From contig CM034547.1 of the NCBI GenBank assembly GCA_020055645.1, positions 65,507,884 to 65,571,883 on the forward strand: 64,000 bases of DNA. Reading direction: 5' to 3'. The stretch is from Tomocerus qinae. Taxonomy: Eukaryota; Arthropoda; Collembola; Entomobryomorpha; Tomoceridae. The notes beneath the pieces are model-generated. The model made no database searches and was not told the origin of the DNA. It saw nothing but the letters and a program-made list of their open reading frames with translations. Position numbers and translations under genes: made by a program. Shown here one piece after another: positions 26,701 through 38,900 of this stretch (positions within the stretch are counted from its first letter, which is position 1; every line of letters begins with the position of its first letter).

Positions 26701-29700
26701 TATACTAATATAAAATTTATGTTCTTATACCCATACACACGAAATGCTCTCTAGTTATGCGTTATTTTTGGGTAGACATAGCTTCACATTTGCTACCACC
26801 TCTACCTAACTACTCAGCGTCGAAGTATACATATATCTGTCTCTGTCAAAAGGTTATTGGACAGAGATATGTTGCGTTTGGCTTATTAAGTAAAGTGTAA
26901 GATGTCTATACAGTTCACCGTAAGCTTCTAACGTGTCGTGGTATAAGACTGATTGACAATATGAAATATTGCTTTCGGGTTTCATTCCATGCTTGACTTC
27001 AATTTCATAGAATCCTGTCCAATAAGCTTTTCTTTAGAATACTAGGATTTGTCGTGGTAGTGTTGATGTGTGAGTGTGTAAGCAAGTACTGAGTTCGCCA
27101 TTTGTGCATTGATAATTATAAATATATGCTTCAAAAAATATTCTTGGTACTCAATGTCACACTAATTCTAATAATTACTACGCAACTTAAGATGCCGAAA
27201 ATTTTAGAGTGTTATCCAAAACTCCAATTTATTTTTTACAAGTAGTAACTTAAAATCTAAAGATTGATGATGAAAATGATTTACTCATTTTGATGGCAAG
27301 ATTCCCAATTTTTTAAACTAATAAAGGATTGATTTTGCTTATACCATGCAATATTGATACCTTTTCTTTTCATCTCAATAGTAATCGATGAATCCATAGG
27401 TACATAGTAAAAAGGCGCACGTGGACGGAATAATATAAGCAGCAATAATTCCAGCTAACAATATCTCTACGTAGTTATCATTGTTTAATGATACCACGAG
27501 TCAAACGCTGTCCGACACTGAATTCTAAAGAGGAGCCATTCCTAAAAGGAATGTCACCAATAGAGTAAGAATACCTCAAACAGACCTTTCCCTAAGCAGG
27601 ATAATGAGCTCCAGAAACCTTTTTTTACATTCCAGAAAATTTCAAAATCATTTAAAAATACCAGAAACTCTTTCAAGAGTTTCATATTAGAGAGGAGTTA
27701 TGACTGCTTTCAGGAATCCTTTTTGATTCCTTTTGGAATGATTTCTCTGTAGGAGATTTTCCATGTAATCGTATCAAACTACAGTCCTCGTTAAAACGCT
27801 GCTGAACAAGCAGGGATTTTCAATGATTTATCTCTCTAACGAATGACGAATACAAGTTCTGACATAAACTACTTATGTCTATTTATATTAACACACTAAG
27901 CATTTTTGTAGTGGTACTGTTGTTGAATTTTTGTAATGTACTTGAGAATGTAGTACTTAAAAATTGAAGAAGATAACTATTAACTGCGGGTATACCTGGA
28001 GAAAACAATAAAAGAGGATATAAACTGAAGATGCACCATGCTTCTGTAGGCATAAATGGTGGGTATGGTAAGACTCATTTCACACTAGACGCAAATGTTT
28101 CAGTTAATATTAGGTGTGTTCTATTTCTGTCTGATTTAATATATTTATGTGATGTGTGATTCAAATGTATTCCTTAATACCAGATGTTCGCAATGAAACT
28201 GTAGCAATAAAAACTTGTTAAGGACTTAGAAACAGAAACGAGCACAAGTTATATGACTATTTCTTATTGCGTTTCACATTTCATGGAACCTGTCACTAGC
28301 AAATAAAAAGTCGTGTGTAGGTACAATAAGATGTTACATGAAAGTGCATTCAATAGCAGAGTCGCAGCAGTAAGTAGTGCGCGAGGAGTGATATTTTAAG
28401 AGAAAAGTTAAACCTACAAAAATATCAACCTGATAAGTTTACAGTTGTTCATGTGACATTTGACCTGATGGGTTTCTTCTCTGACATCCTCACAATCACA
28501 AAGTTCCTCTCTCCTATCAACAAAACCAACTTAAACAGTAAAGAAAACATTTTTATAGGTAGATGTACTTAACTATATATAGAGCACTGTAAGATTGATT
28601 TTGTACATAAACAATAAAATTGAAGTTTGACCCCCATTCTGAATAGCACATGGTGCCTATACTACAGAATACGGAAATATGCTCTGCGTTATGCAAGGTA
28701 TATACGAGAGTGTAAAGTTTTTTATGGCTCATCTCATATCAACCATGCAATATAGAAGCCAAGAGTCAGTATACATTTGTATACATAATGTAGCCAATAG
28801 ATTACATTATAAGATATCACAGTTTATTGATATACTCGTGATAACAGTTTAAGGGCGGCATATCTATAATAATATGCAATGTGGCACAAGAAAGACCGAC
28901 GACCCAGTTTTTCTTCCCAAAGAAAGTGAAGGAGAGGGGAATGCATTATTGCCTGCATTCTAGATTGGCTTGGCATCGTGTGGCATCACATCACAAGAAG
29001 GCTCACCGAACAAGACCATTACCACTATTTCATTTCTTCATCCCCAGTTACTTTCAGTTAGAGCTGTCTCCAGCCTCTGACATAATCTCTGAATCTCTAA
29101 TCCCTACGTTTATATCTGTACTTACAAAAACAAGAGTAAATACAGGCACATAAGTTACGCTGTCATTGTCATGCAAGATCACATTACAGTAAGAAATATA
29201 ATAGACTCACAGATATCTTATGAAAGGCAACAACAAAATGGCAAAATTCATTTGCGACATACGAATACATAAACTTGTTTGCTTTCGTATAATATTTATT
29301 AAAGAAATATTTAAGCCAAATATTTATGAGATCTACATTAAATGTAAACTAATGTTGTTCATTCAGATAATTCAAACCTTTTACTAGTTTCAAATTATCT
29401 GCTTTAGAGTTAATACCATTTGGTTGTCGACAGCTACCTCCAAGGGAGCAATTTAATGTATTGAATAATTGGCCTGAGAATAAAGTGCACTAGCAAAATC
29501 AAAACCAACATTTTTAACACAGTCTGTATCTATGTGGCACAATTGCGAATACTATTTACAGTAACTTACCTGTTCACCTGTGCGGTACGGTCTACTAATG
29601 TGGAATTTGTGAAGCTGAATACATTTCATTATTACAGAGTATCATAATATATCATTGACTACATGAGGTGATGCCTACCATGGATTGTTGAATTTGTTAC

Positions 29701-32700
29701 CTACAGTCACTTGGATTGGGGCTGTAGCTGTAGGTAATTTGGCGAATATAATTTAATGTATATTCGTGTAGTTTTTAATAATTTTCAACAGTTTATTTGA
29801 AGTGGGTTGCTAAAGTTAGCCTTTTTACCAATGTATGTCTTTTAATAAACGTAATGCATTGATGTTATGAAGGAAACATTTAATTTGGCGAAGGCACACA
29901 GAGCATAGCTTTATCTAAAGTAATACCTGACTTAAATGGTGTCTGCCTCATTATCTGTCAATAGAACTATTCGTGAGTTAAACAATAATTATTAGATGCT
30001 ATTGTTACTGCAGCTAATTAAATTGTAAAACTTCTCGTGAGTTGGGATACATGATTCTAACAACTTCGGATTTCAGAACTGAATTTCGTTTTGAAGTATC
30101 TAGTTGACAAGAATGGTGACGCACGTAACCCTGATCTTCAGTGTCATATTTTAGGGCTTTCAAGACCTGATTTCTAAGCTTTTGCTGCAGTAAATGCTAA
30201 AGTGATGTAATGTTTCTCGCGAGAAGGGCTAAAGTAATTTTTTGAATCGCCTGGGATTGGTTTTCCATTTTTCAGGTTGGTCTGTTACTTCAGTTGCATT
30301 AGCAGTGATCATGTCGTCTGTACCTGGGGCATCTAGTCTTATTCTTCCATGAAATCCTGACATGCAAGGTAGAAACCACGCGACGAGACGTGACGTTTCT
30401 TTTGGTTACTTATCCTCGAGTCGGCGGAACTAAGTCGACTGGATTGAGTGAAATGCACAAGTACTGAAGAGGACCTTTCACACATTACATTTCTCTACTT
30501 CACTACTCAGCTCCAGCCTGGAGACAGGGAAGACAGTAACGGTTCTAGATAGGTATGGATATAATATAAACTGACTTAAGATCATGTAAGTGAAGATGCG
30601 CTCCTTTCGATCCAGTTCCTGTCCTGAGATATTTTTACCCGTCGGCCAGGAAAATAAGTCGAGTCGCTCACATTATCTTTCCAATCCAATCCAGTTGAGG
30701 TTCCTTCTGCAGGTTCTCTACTAGTAATGCCATTTAACCCGAAGAAGTAGTAAGAATGTATGTTTAATATTACAATGTCTGTCGCACGTGGAGCTCATTT
30801 ATAGGAAGGACATCGCAAGAGCCTCTCAGCTCACTTTATTACAGGCGGGTTCGGTAAAAGATACAGATAATGTGATGCGATGCTGGCTGAATGATTTGAT
30901 GAGAAAAGTATACTATCCCCATTTTACATGACATACCTACTTAAAGGTACATTATAACAAACCAACATTTCCACTATTCCACTCAGCTGTCGCGAAATTG
31001 GGAGCAATGCAGTGCGGGGCGATAAATGATGATAAGAAAGATACGATGTGCTATATTATTATCTGGGCACTCGACCCCGCTAGAAAATGTATATGATGAA
31101 ACTCAAACTTTTATTATAGACATAGACTTACGTAATACTTGGAAATATTGAATTTACTGCATTATACTAATAATAAATGTACACTTCATTATCTATACTC
31201 TATAGTATGCATAAGTAATCGTAAGTACATGCTATATGTATGCACTATATTGCATATTAAACCTAAGCACTTATTTATTTATACATAAAAGTACATAGGG
31301 ACTAGGCACATATTTTTATGCAATATCAATATTTCATTTGATACAGAAACATCTCCTTTATCATGAAAATTGAGAGTGTTTCTATTACATATACATCTTT
31401 TATTCCCAGTATCTTGAATCTTGTCATTTATTTCTATTGCCGCACCACACACAGTGAATTGTGATTAGATTGGGCAAAAGATATCTCCTACTATTCCATA
31501 ATATATACTGTCAGCCCTTACGTATGGCAAATCTGGAATCCCAAATTGAGTCTGAGAGTAAAACTAAATATACAGAGCCATAGTGCACTACACACAATTG
31601 GAAAGGTCACGTCAGGCTCTCGTAATCATTGAGAACCAGCACAGGAAGTCTTCAGCAATTTACTAGAGTGCATGTGCACTTCTCCTATTTCACTATTTTA
31701 CTGGATGGGGAAGATAAAAAGAATTCACTCAACTGATCTCATATGATTTTTGTTTATTTAGTGTTCAGTTGATAGGCAAACGAAAGCTGCGGTTCCTTTC
31801 TATCATAAAATACATTCTATCTGTCAAGGCGGCATTTCCTCTAACAGTAACATAGCATAAGTAACAAGCTGTAATTGATATTTACTCATTCCAAGCTTGT
31901 CAGTTGCTCCATTGAGTTATTTGCGATTTTCATACTGAATGTCTATTTAACGCAGGTTGGAACTTGCAACTCAATTTATTTATACTTTTGCTAAGTATAT
32001 TTCAAGATATTTCTAGCATTGACCAACTGTCCTAGAAATGTCTTTGTCAATTAGCGAAAGACTCAAGTATGCGTAGTAAATTGGGATGCGTAAAAACAGA
32101 AAATACAAAAAAATGACATCCTGCCTTAATGCAATTTTGCAAATTATTGTAAAAATGAGTGTAAAAGATGCTAAATGTAAAATACGCTTATTTGAATGCA
32201 TGTGTTTAGTTTAACTTGGCAATGGCAGTGATTCTTGGCAAGATTAAATGGAGAATGTTCAGTAGGATCTGAAGATACGAGGCATTGTAAATGTATCGTT
32301 TGTATACATTTCACAGGATATAATTTATAAATAAACGTGCATTGCAATGAAATGAAGGTGTAGTGCCTAAGGTGGCCACGTACTGTATGAAGTATGTTGG
32401 GACGTCATGTCAAGAGTATTTAGTGTTTATCTGGGAGCATGCCGTTTTATAGGAGAAGAAGCATATATCTTTGATAAATATGCATACTTATGTAAAATAC
32501 GGATCCGGCCTATCACTAAGTGTAAGTAGTAGTAAGTAAATACATAGAATGTATCATAATGCTAAAAGTTAGTTTCATGCAGTGCAAATAGAATTTTGTG
32601 AAGAATGTATTGCTCACAGCTAAGCAAATGATGAATGTGAAGATCTAACATTCAGCAAACTATTTATATTATGTAGATGTGCGATACTAGAACTCTCTCT

Positions 32701-32993
32701 GTAATGTAATGTTTATTTGTGTAAAGTGTTTCCTTAGTTTACATAGTGGGGCTATTAAAGCAGGAGAAACATGAAGAAAGGAAAGTAATTTCGTTTGCTG
32801 AACTCAAAAACAAAAATAAACATCAGGATGTACTGCAGACTCGGCTACGGAATGAATGATGATACTACGTCGATAAAAGAATTCTCTTCATAAGATACGC
32901 TTCTGATTAAAAATTCCCGTGAAATGGAAATAAGAATGGAGGAGCTTCATCAACATAATTATTTTTATTACAATTCCTTCTCCTACTAGCAAA
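23711..32993. other. AT-rich non-coding stretch, no convincing gene
   Basis: Only weak reading frames are present, many opening with GTG or TTG. Noticed structure: four spaced GTWGAYAAA motifs at 25773-25827; an 18-bp hairpin of perfect 9-bp arms at 27664-27683; and a GC-richer segment near 30340-30740 that could be promoter or untranslated exon but has no supporting frame. Whether this region is upstream of the minus-strand gene ending at 23665 or intergenic cannot be decided. Confidence 0.4.
25755..25827. repeat. spaced GTTGACAAA-like motif cluster
   Basis: GTTGACAAA, GTAGACAAA, GTTGATAAA and GTAGATAAA start at 25773, 25787, 25805 and 25819, a spacing of 14, 18 and 14 bases, preceded by an inverted GTCAACAAA at 25756. 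Comparable TGTCAAC / GTTGACA clusters occur at 37874-37950 and 45627-45685, suggesting one decayed repeat family. Confidence 0.35.
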
Positions 32994-33319
32994 TGGAACG
33001 ACTCCTAAGAGGGAATCACTCCTAAAAGACTTTACTCCTAAAGAACTCCTAAAGCCAGCTAATGGCTAATACTATTTCCAGTGCAGCTTCATCATGCAAT
33101 AACGGCTTAAGATTGTCTTAACAGTTAACTGACATTAAAGATACTGAAAATTAAACTGATTTGTAAACCAATCGAATAGTCACGATTAGACATGGTATAA
33201 AGAGCAACTCTAAAATAATTAAAAACAATAAGTTAATAATTTCATTGGAGGAAGAAGTACTTTTTAAAATCCTAGGAGTAAAGTCTTTTAGGAGTGATTC
33301 CCTCGTAGGAATCGGTCCC
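32994..33319. mobile_element. foldback element with 47-bp inverted repeats, MITE-like
   Basis: The left arm (32994-33040) and the right arm (33273-33319) are inverted copies matching at 43 of 47 positions, with the inner 32 bases identical. The arms are built from repeated ACTCCTAAA-type motifs, and another such motif lies just inside the left arm (33044-33053). The spacer of about 230 bases has no coding frame. This is the structure of a non-autonomous DNA transposon (MITE) or foldback repeat. A target-site duplication was looked for at the arm ends and not found, so the family and the exact ends stay unassigned. Confidence 0.6.
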
Positions 33320-34586
33320 TGACAGCCCTACGAGCTACAGTGCAAACAAAATGCTCTTGTCTGTATTCTAACTTCATTGTCAAAACTCAATTTATTTTTT
33401 TTAAAGAGAATGTTTTCCGAGAGGGGTATTAAGAGAACTATACGTTGCATCCGGTGGCTTCAAAACATAAAGTAAATAATTACTAACGTAAGACGCATCT
33501 GTGGATTAACTGGAATTCTAGTAATCAAGAATTGCCTCTAAATGAACAAAGGACACGAGAACAAAAGTGGACTCATAAATGTGGAAGTTTAACTATTGTG
33601 CTTCATGTACCTAAATACAATTATAACCAAAATGCACCCTTTGGAAAATTACACATAAATTAGCAAGGATTGATTATTTCATATTGTGTGTAAAGCATTC
33701 AAGTAAAATCATCGTCATGTTGGTCCTTGTATGTGTAACTTGGCTTAGCTTGGCTACTAACTAAATATTTCTAAGCACTTGTATTACAATTTCTATGTAA
33801 ATAATTACTACTCCATAATGCCTAAAATTGTGTCATCATAGAATCTCATTCTGGCGGAAACTCAGTCATCGCTCAGTATCCAATGGGAGAAAACGTACAT
33901 AATGGGAAATGTTAATTTACGTATGAATGCAATGGAAGCAAAATTACAATTATATGAATTGTGAAAGTTGTTCAATTATTTCTCGGAAATTGTAGAATAA
34001 ATAAGGATTTTTGGTATTTTCAATTATCTTTCCTTGTCCATTTGTCTGTATCTTTGCTGCAACAGAAAAGCTTTCCCACGACTCACGGAAGGTTGGTGTG
34101 TCAAAGCTTTATTATTATTTTAGCGCAATTTCTTAATGCTGCTTGATGGATTCAGTTTATTATGCTTATGCTTCTGTGGGTGTTCCTTGAGCACCTTAGG
34201 CAGAGGAAAATGTAGAATGAATGCTCAGAACTAAGAGATAAGCTCTTCTATGAGACACTTTTAGAATATTAAGCTGAAGTCTGTTTACTGTTGATAAGTC
34301 ACAGATATTTATCATTTTATCTAGACAACAGCCGAGTTGTGTTTGTCATTTCGCTATTTAAGTGCTTGTGGAAGTGAGATTTGCTGTTAATTGCTTATTC
34401 TTCAATTCTGATTCACAAAATTGTTACAGCCAATGACATACAAAGTAAGTAGTCTATCTAAGAAGCAATGCAAATGCTTAGTTACAAAATAGTAATAAAA
34501 TAATATTGTAGTACTTGCACTGTATCCTTTGCATTGACTCATACAGAATAAAAGAGTTTCATTTTATTCTCTAGCTATACCTCTGT

Positions 34587-34871
34587 ATCTTTTAGGGTTT
34601 TATGTAAACTGGTCTTAGTAATTTGGTCTTTCGGGTATAAAATAAACTGGTTTTCTATACAGCAAACTGGCCTTTCAGAAGAAATGCTGAATTAACATAT
34701 ATTCATTTCAAATAACGGGACTTTCTGTTTATTACAACCAATGTTTAAGATTAATTGACACCTTTCTTCGTTCATTTCTAGGGGGAGATCATTTGTTTTT
34801 GATGAAGACCAGTTTACTTTTTACCCGAAGGACCAGTTGACTAAGACCAATTTACGTGACACCATCTATTA
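34587..34871. mobile_element. imperfect foldback MITE with possible 8-bp target duplication
   Basis: The left arm (34595-34655) and right arm (34804-34863) are inverted copies of an ACTGGTCTTAG-type sequence, differing at scattered positions and by a few small gaps. The outer ends read GGGTTTTATG on the left and GGTGTCACG as the complement of the right. Flanking 8-mers ATCTTTTA (34587-34594) and ATCTATTA (34864-34871) differ at one base and could be a decayed target-site duplication. AAACTGG recurs again just inside the left arm. No coding frame is present. The element appears old. Confidence 0.5.
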
Positions 34872-35744
34872 ATACTACAAAGCATTCGTAAAACTACCGT
34901 TGCATTAAATAACTGCACAAAACATCAGATGTAAATAGGAAAGGCCAAAGGTACTGAGTTAAATATGAAAAGTAAATATTTAAGTTTGCAGAAGCTCATC
35001 CACTACAATACAAATGCATTACTTATGAAACCGTTTCTAAATTAACAAGAGTTGTACTACTTAAATGTACGCAAATCTTGAAAAAGTAACCAGAAATCTG
35101 GTACAATTCCCAGAAACTAAATATGTGGAATGCAAAAGAGTACCTATAAGTATTTTAAATGCATGTACAACATTAAACTTGCTTTAGTAGGTTTTAGCAA
35201 TGCAAGAGTGTATACTCTCGACTACAACTACACAAATACACTTGCAAATCGATTTTTGTATTTTTGCATGCATTTTGTATAAGTGCAATTTATTATCATG
35301 ATTGAATGTAATTGTCGAATTTGACTAATTGTGGATTGGGGTTCCCAATGGATAAAATAAGATGCACAAGTGCAAGAATCTTATGACTAATGCAAGTCTA
35401 TTTAGTTGATTGCATTCTGGCCTGAGTGTTGACTAATGCATTTGGAATTTCATAGAAAGGGTTAGCAGAGAGTGGATGAGTAACAAAATCTGAAAAGCTG
35501 AGATGAGAACTATCCAAACGAAAGTTTGCCCCTGGCACAATTTTCTATGAATAGCAGTAGTGTTCCTAATAATAAGTAAATACTGAAGATGTGGAAGCAG
35601 GAGTAGGATCGTCGGGTTAAATAATGTAAACATTTTGGGGAGCTGTTTGTCTTGTCATCTGTCGTCAGGAAAAGGAGCGTATTTATCTCAAGGGTTAGAA
35701 AACTCATTGGATCTCATCCAATACATAAAGCCGTAGAGAAAACA
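34872..35744. other. non-coding stretch between foldback element and possible small gene
   Basis: AT-rich with no convincing exon. Two overlapping minus-strand frames near 35433-35707 are open but hydrophobic and low in complexity, without recognised domains or a supported start. Confidence 0.4.
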
Positions 35745-35980
35745 ATGGAAGAGAGAAAGGAGGTTGATTCCCCGAAAGTCAAGAAAGTGTGAGTGAAGAG
35801 GCAAAGAGCGACGGAAACACGCCTAGTTGGCCTACCCGTCTCCTGTACTTTATAGCCGAAGTATCCGAAGGAGTCTTGTCCGTCTTTTTTGCCGTGTCAT
35901 GCATAAAGAAGAAGGAATACGTTGCCAAGCACAAACAACTTTATCAATTGATTCGATTTAGTCAAGAAATGCCAGAGTAA
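35745..35980 (+). pseudogene. possible small coding sequence with a frame break
   Basis: ATG at 35745 (A at -3) opens a charged frame of 15 codons (MEERKEVDSPKVKKV) that stops at TGA 35790-35792. Two bases out of phase, beginning at the same point (GTG at 35789), a frame runs 63 codons to TAA at 35978-35980 with coding-like codon choice and a hydrophobic centre (LLYFIAEVSEGVLSVFFAVS). Skipping two bases at the repeated GTGTGAGTG would make one 77-residue product. Alternatively GTGAGT there is a true intron donor and the upstream piece is a first exon, or the downstream frame, open from 35768, is its own exon. No family is recognised. It is listed because composition changes sharply against the AT-rich background. 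Confidence 0.22.
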
Positions 35981-38900
35981 ACACGATGCCACCAAAGAGA
36001 AGGAAAGCAGAGCGAAAGGAAAACTGCCTCCGATTTAGACAGACACAGTTTTCTCAACCCTGTCTGCGTTGGTTTATATCACAGACATTCTACGTAGACT
36101 ATTTACTTTAGTTACCCCTTTTCTTAACAAAGACCTGCATATATTTACCATCCGAGATGAATCCGTCCAAAGAAAAGAAACGAAAGTCTGACAGTCATAA
36201 CAATTTCCGCACTGCTCTGTTCATCTTCAGACTTGTTCAGATTTCCAGTAGGATACTAGTAGTGGTAGGTATACGTAGTAAGTACGTGTAGGTACATAAT
36301 GGCTGACTTAACATAAGTGCTAATGTAGCTCGAACATTTTGGTACAAATGTACAATAGAACCCGTCGAGCCTCTTACTCTATCTAGAGTTATGTCTGTTT
36401 TTATAATAAAAAAGAAAGTAGTGAAAGGAAAAAAGAATGACGCAAATAACTCCGCTAATGCATCTGTATAAAATTTGAGTTAGCGTGGTAAATGCGTAGG
36501 CACGGAGTTCGTTGCTGGGATTCGGTGAGGAACTGAGAAAACTAGAAAAGGGCAATGAAACATTAGCCCAGTCGGGCAAAGCATAGCTCCCAGCTAAACA
36601 AACCATGAAAAATCGATCTGTCAAAGACAAATCTCAGGTGACGGCGATGGGAATCTGGAAAATTGGGAAAGCCCCATAGAAGAAAGAAACCAGAAAACCT
36701 CTCCGGAGAGTGGATACTAAACTAACTGGATTCTTTCCTTCCATGTATCGCTAGAATTTCATTTGACTGAAGACAGCAGTGCCGACTCCTGTCTCTAAGT
36801 TAATAAAGAACACATAGACAACAAGACAAACATAAAACTATAACGGATACAATCAAATCAAAACTATATATTACCCAATCGTCTTCTCTCCAATTCTATT
36901 TGGGAACAATTGCGGCAAAAAATCTCATAGCTCACAGAAATATGGAAAGGTATCAAAAAATATTGTGCCAGGGATAAATAATCACTACTTCACTACAATT
37001 GGGACCTCCGCCCACATCAGATGTGCTTTTCAATGTTCGTGTGTAATTATGTACCTATCGCATATTCTCAGACCGAGAAAACAAGGATTGTTGCTCCTGA
37101 GAATCTCATGACAGTCTGACAGATCGTCCGTTTCATTGAGAACATGCAATGATTATTGTACCAGATGCTTTACACCACTGCCTGCTGCTACCCTCATCCA
37201 GTTTACCCTCTTCGCAAGTCGTATTTCTCAAGGTGACTTTCGTTTTCGACAAAAAATTGAATCTGTGCATGTCCCTACCTTATCTAAAGGAAAAAATACC
37301 ACAAGTATAGGAAAGTTGAAGAGATGAAAATCCTTTCACAACTTTTGGGTACAATGATATCATATCACAACTATTATTATACACTAAAAACATCCATCTT
37401 CCTTCTACCAATCTTGACCAATCCATTATCTTATCTGTAATATTTACTGACTCATAAAAACGCTTTACTACAACGACTACAAGCAAAATAGTGCTTTCCA
37501 GCAACTTCATGTAATTTTAAATAGGTATACGTGTATGTTGTATCTTTGTGGAATAAAATTGGAACATTTTAAAGCCGATGAAGACGGAGCATTTAAATCC
37601 AGGCAGGCATTCGCCCATTGGCACAAATTTAAAAATCCCGTCTCATTTTGCAGACAAAATTTGAATAAGGAATGAACGGAGACAGAATAGCTAATGATAC
37701 CAAATCTTTAAATTATGATGTGATTTGGAATTGTGCATCCAGCGGAAGACAGGCATATCTAGAATAAATAAAAAGATGCCATACCTTCTTCTGTCTCTAC
37801 AATAGTTTTACACAACAGAATAACTACACTAATATAATAGTAGTATAGTATCAGGTATGGGATTTTGCCAAATGTTGACAACTTTCTCTGCCTTTCTAAC
37901 GTGATGAGTGCTCTTACTTTTAAAGGGTTGATACACGTTAACAAATTTTGGGTTCTCAGAATGACAATGTAAAGGCAGAAGTGACAAGGTCATTATTTAT
38001 CTTCCAGATTTCTTATTTTATTCTCTACTCGTTCGACTCTTATTTTCTTGCACCCAACTTAAATGAACAGCGAAGATGATAAAGCATGAGTTTTTTCTCT
38101 AGTTCTGTTATTCTTCTAGTATCTATATAAACGAAAAGTACGGTTGTCTCAGACGGTTATGCCCCGACTGCATATTGTCCTCTGGGTTTTTTCCGTCTGT
38201 TACGTAATGACGAGGTTTTGTCTGATTTACTTTCTTCCCAATCCTAAAGCACATCATTACGCCAATCATTCACTGCAGGGGACGAAGAAATCCGAAAAGG
38301 GAATCCAAGGAACGAAATCACATTCTTTGTTCTGGAGATTTTTCCTTTCATTCTTTGTCACATTTTCATCACATCACAGCACCTTTCAATTATCCGGATT
38401 TCTCTTTGATTTGCCCTTTTCCCCTTTATAGCAGAGCCCAAAGCCAACTAACTTAGCATTTACTTCCTAGAATTCGTTATCGTTATCCACAAGCTCAGCT
38501 TCTTTAAGTTTACATTTAATCAACGTCTTGTTCACGAAACTAATTTAATCTAACCTTCCTATAGGTACCCAAGTTTCCAATCCAAATTCCTTCGCTTGTT
38601 ATAATGTTATTCTTTGATAAGTATGCAATCTTTCCCATTGATTATGTTCATAAAACTTGTGCCAAGAAAATCTTCATCCTCTCTTTGAATGTGCGTTGTA
38701 ATTCGGTAATGTAAATACTTAGCCTCGCCATAGGTAGTTTGATCGGATTCTTCCTTCACTTCAAACTTTCTTATAAATAATTTCTGAGCAATCTACTTGT
38801 ACATACTATATAGTGCTAGAATTTGTACTTTCATGCAGACATTGTTTCGTTACAGCCAGCTAAGATGAATTGTGGTGTAGCACTCATGATTTTGGGATAT

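Noticed and set aside
38159..38431. 91-codon plus-strand ATG frame
   Set aside because: Hydrophobic and Phe/Ser-rich in a way typical of AT/CT-rich non-coding sequence; no signal of a gene around it.
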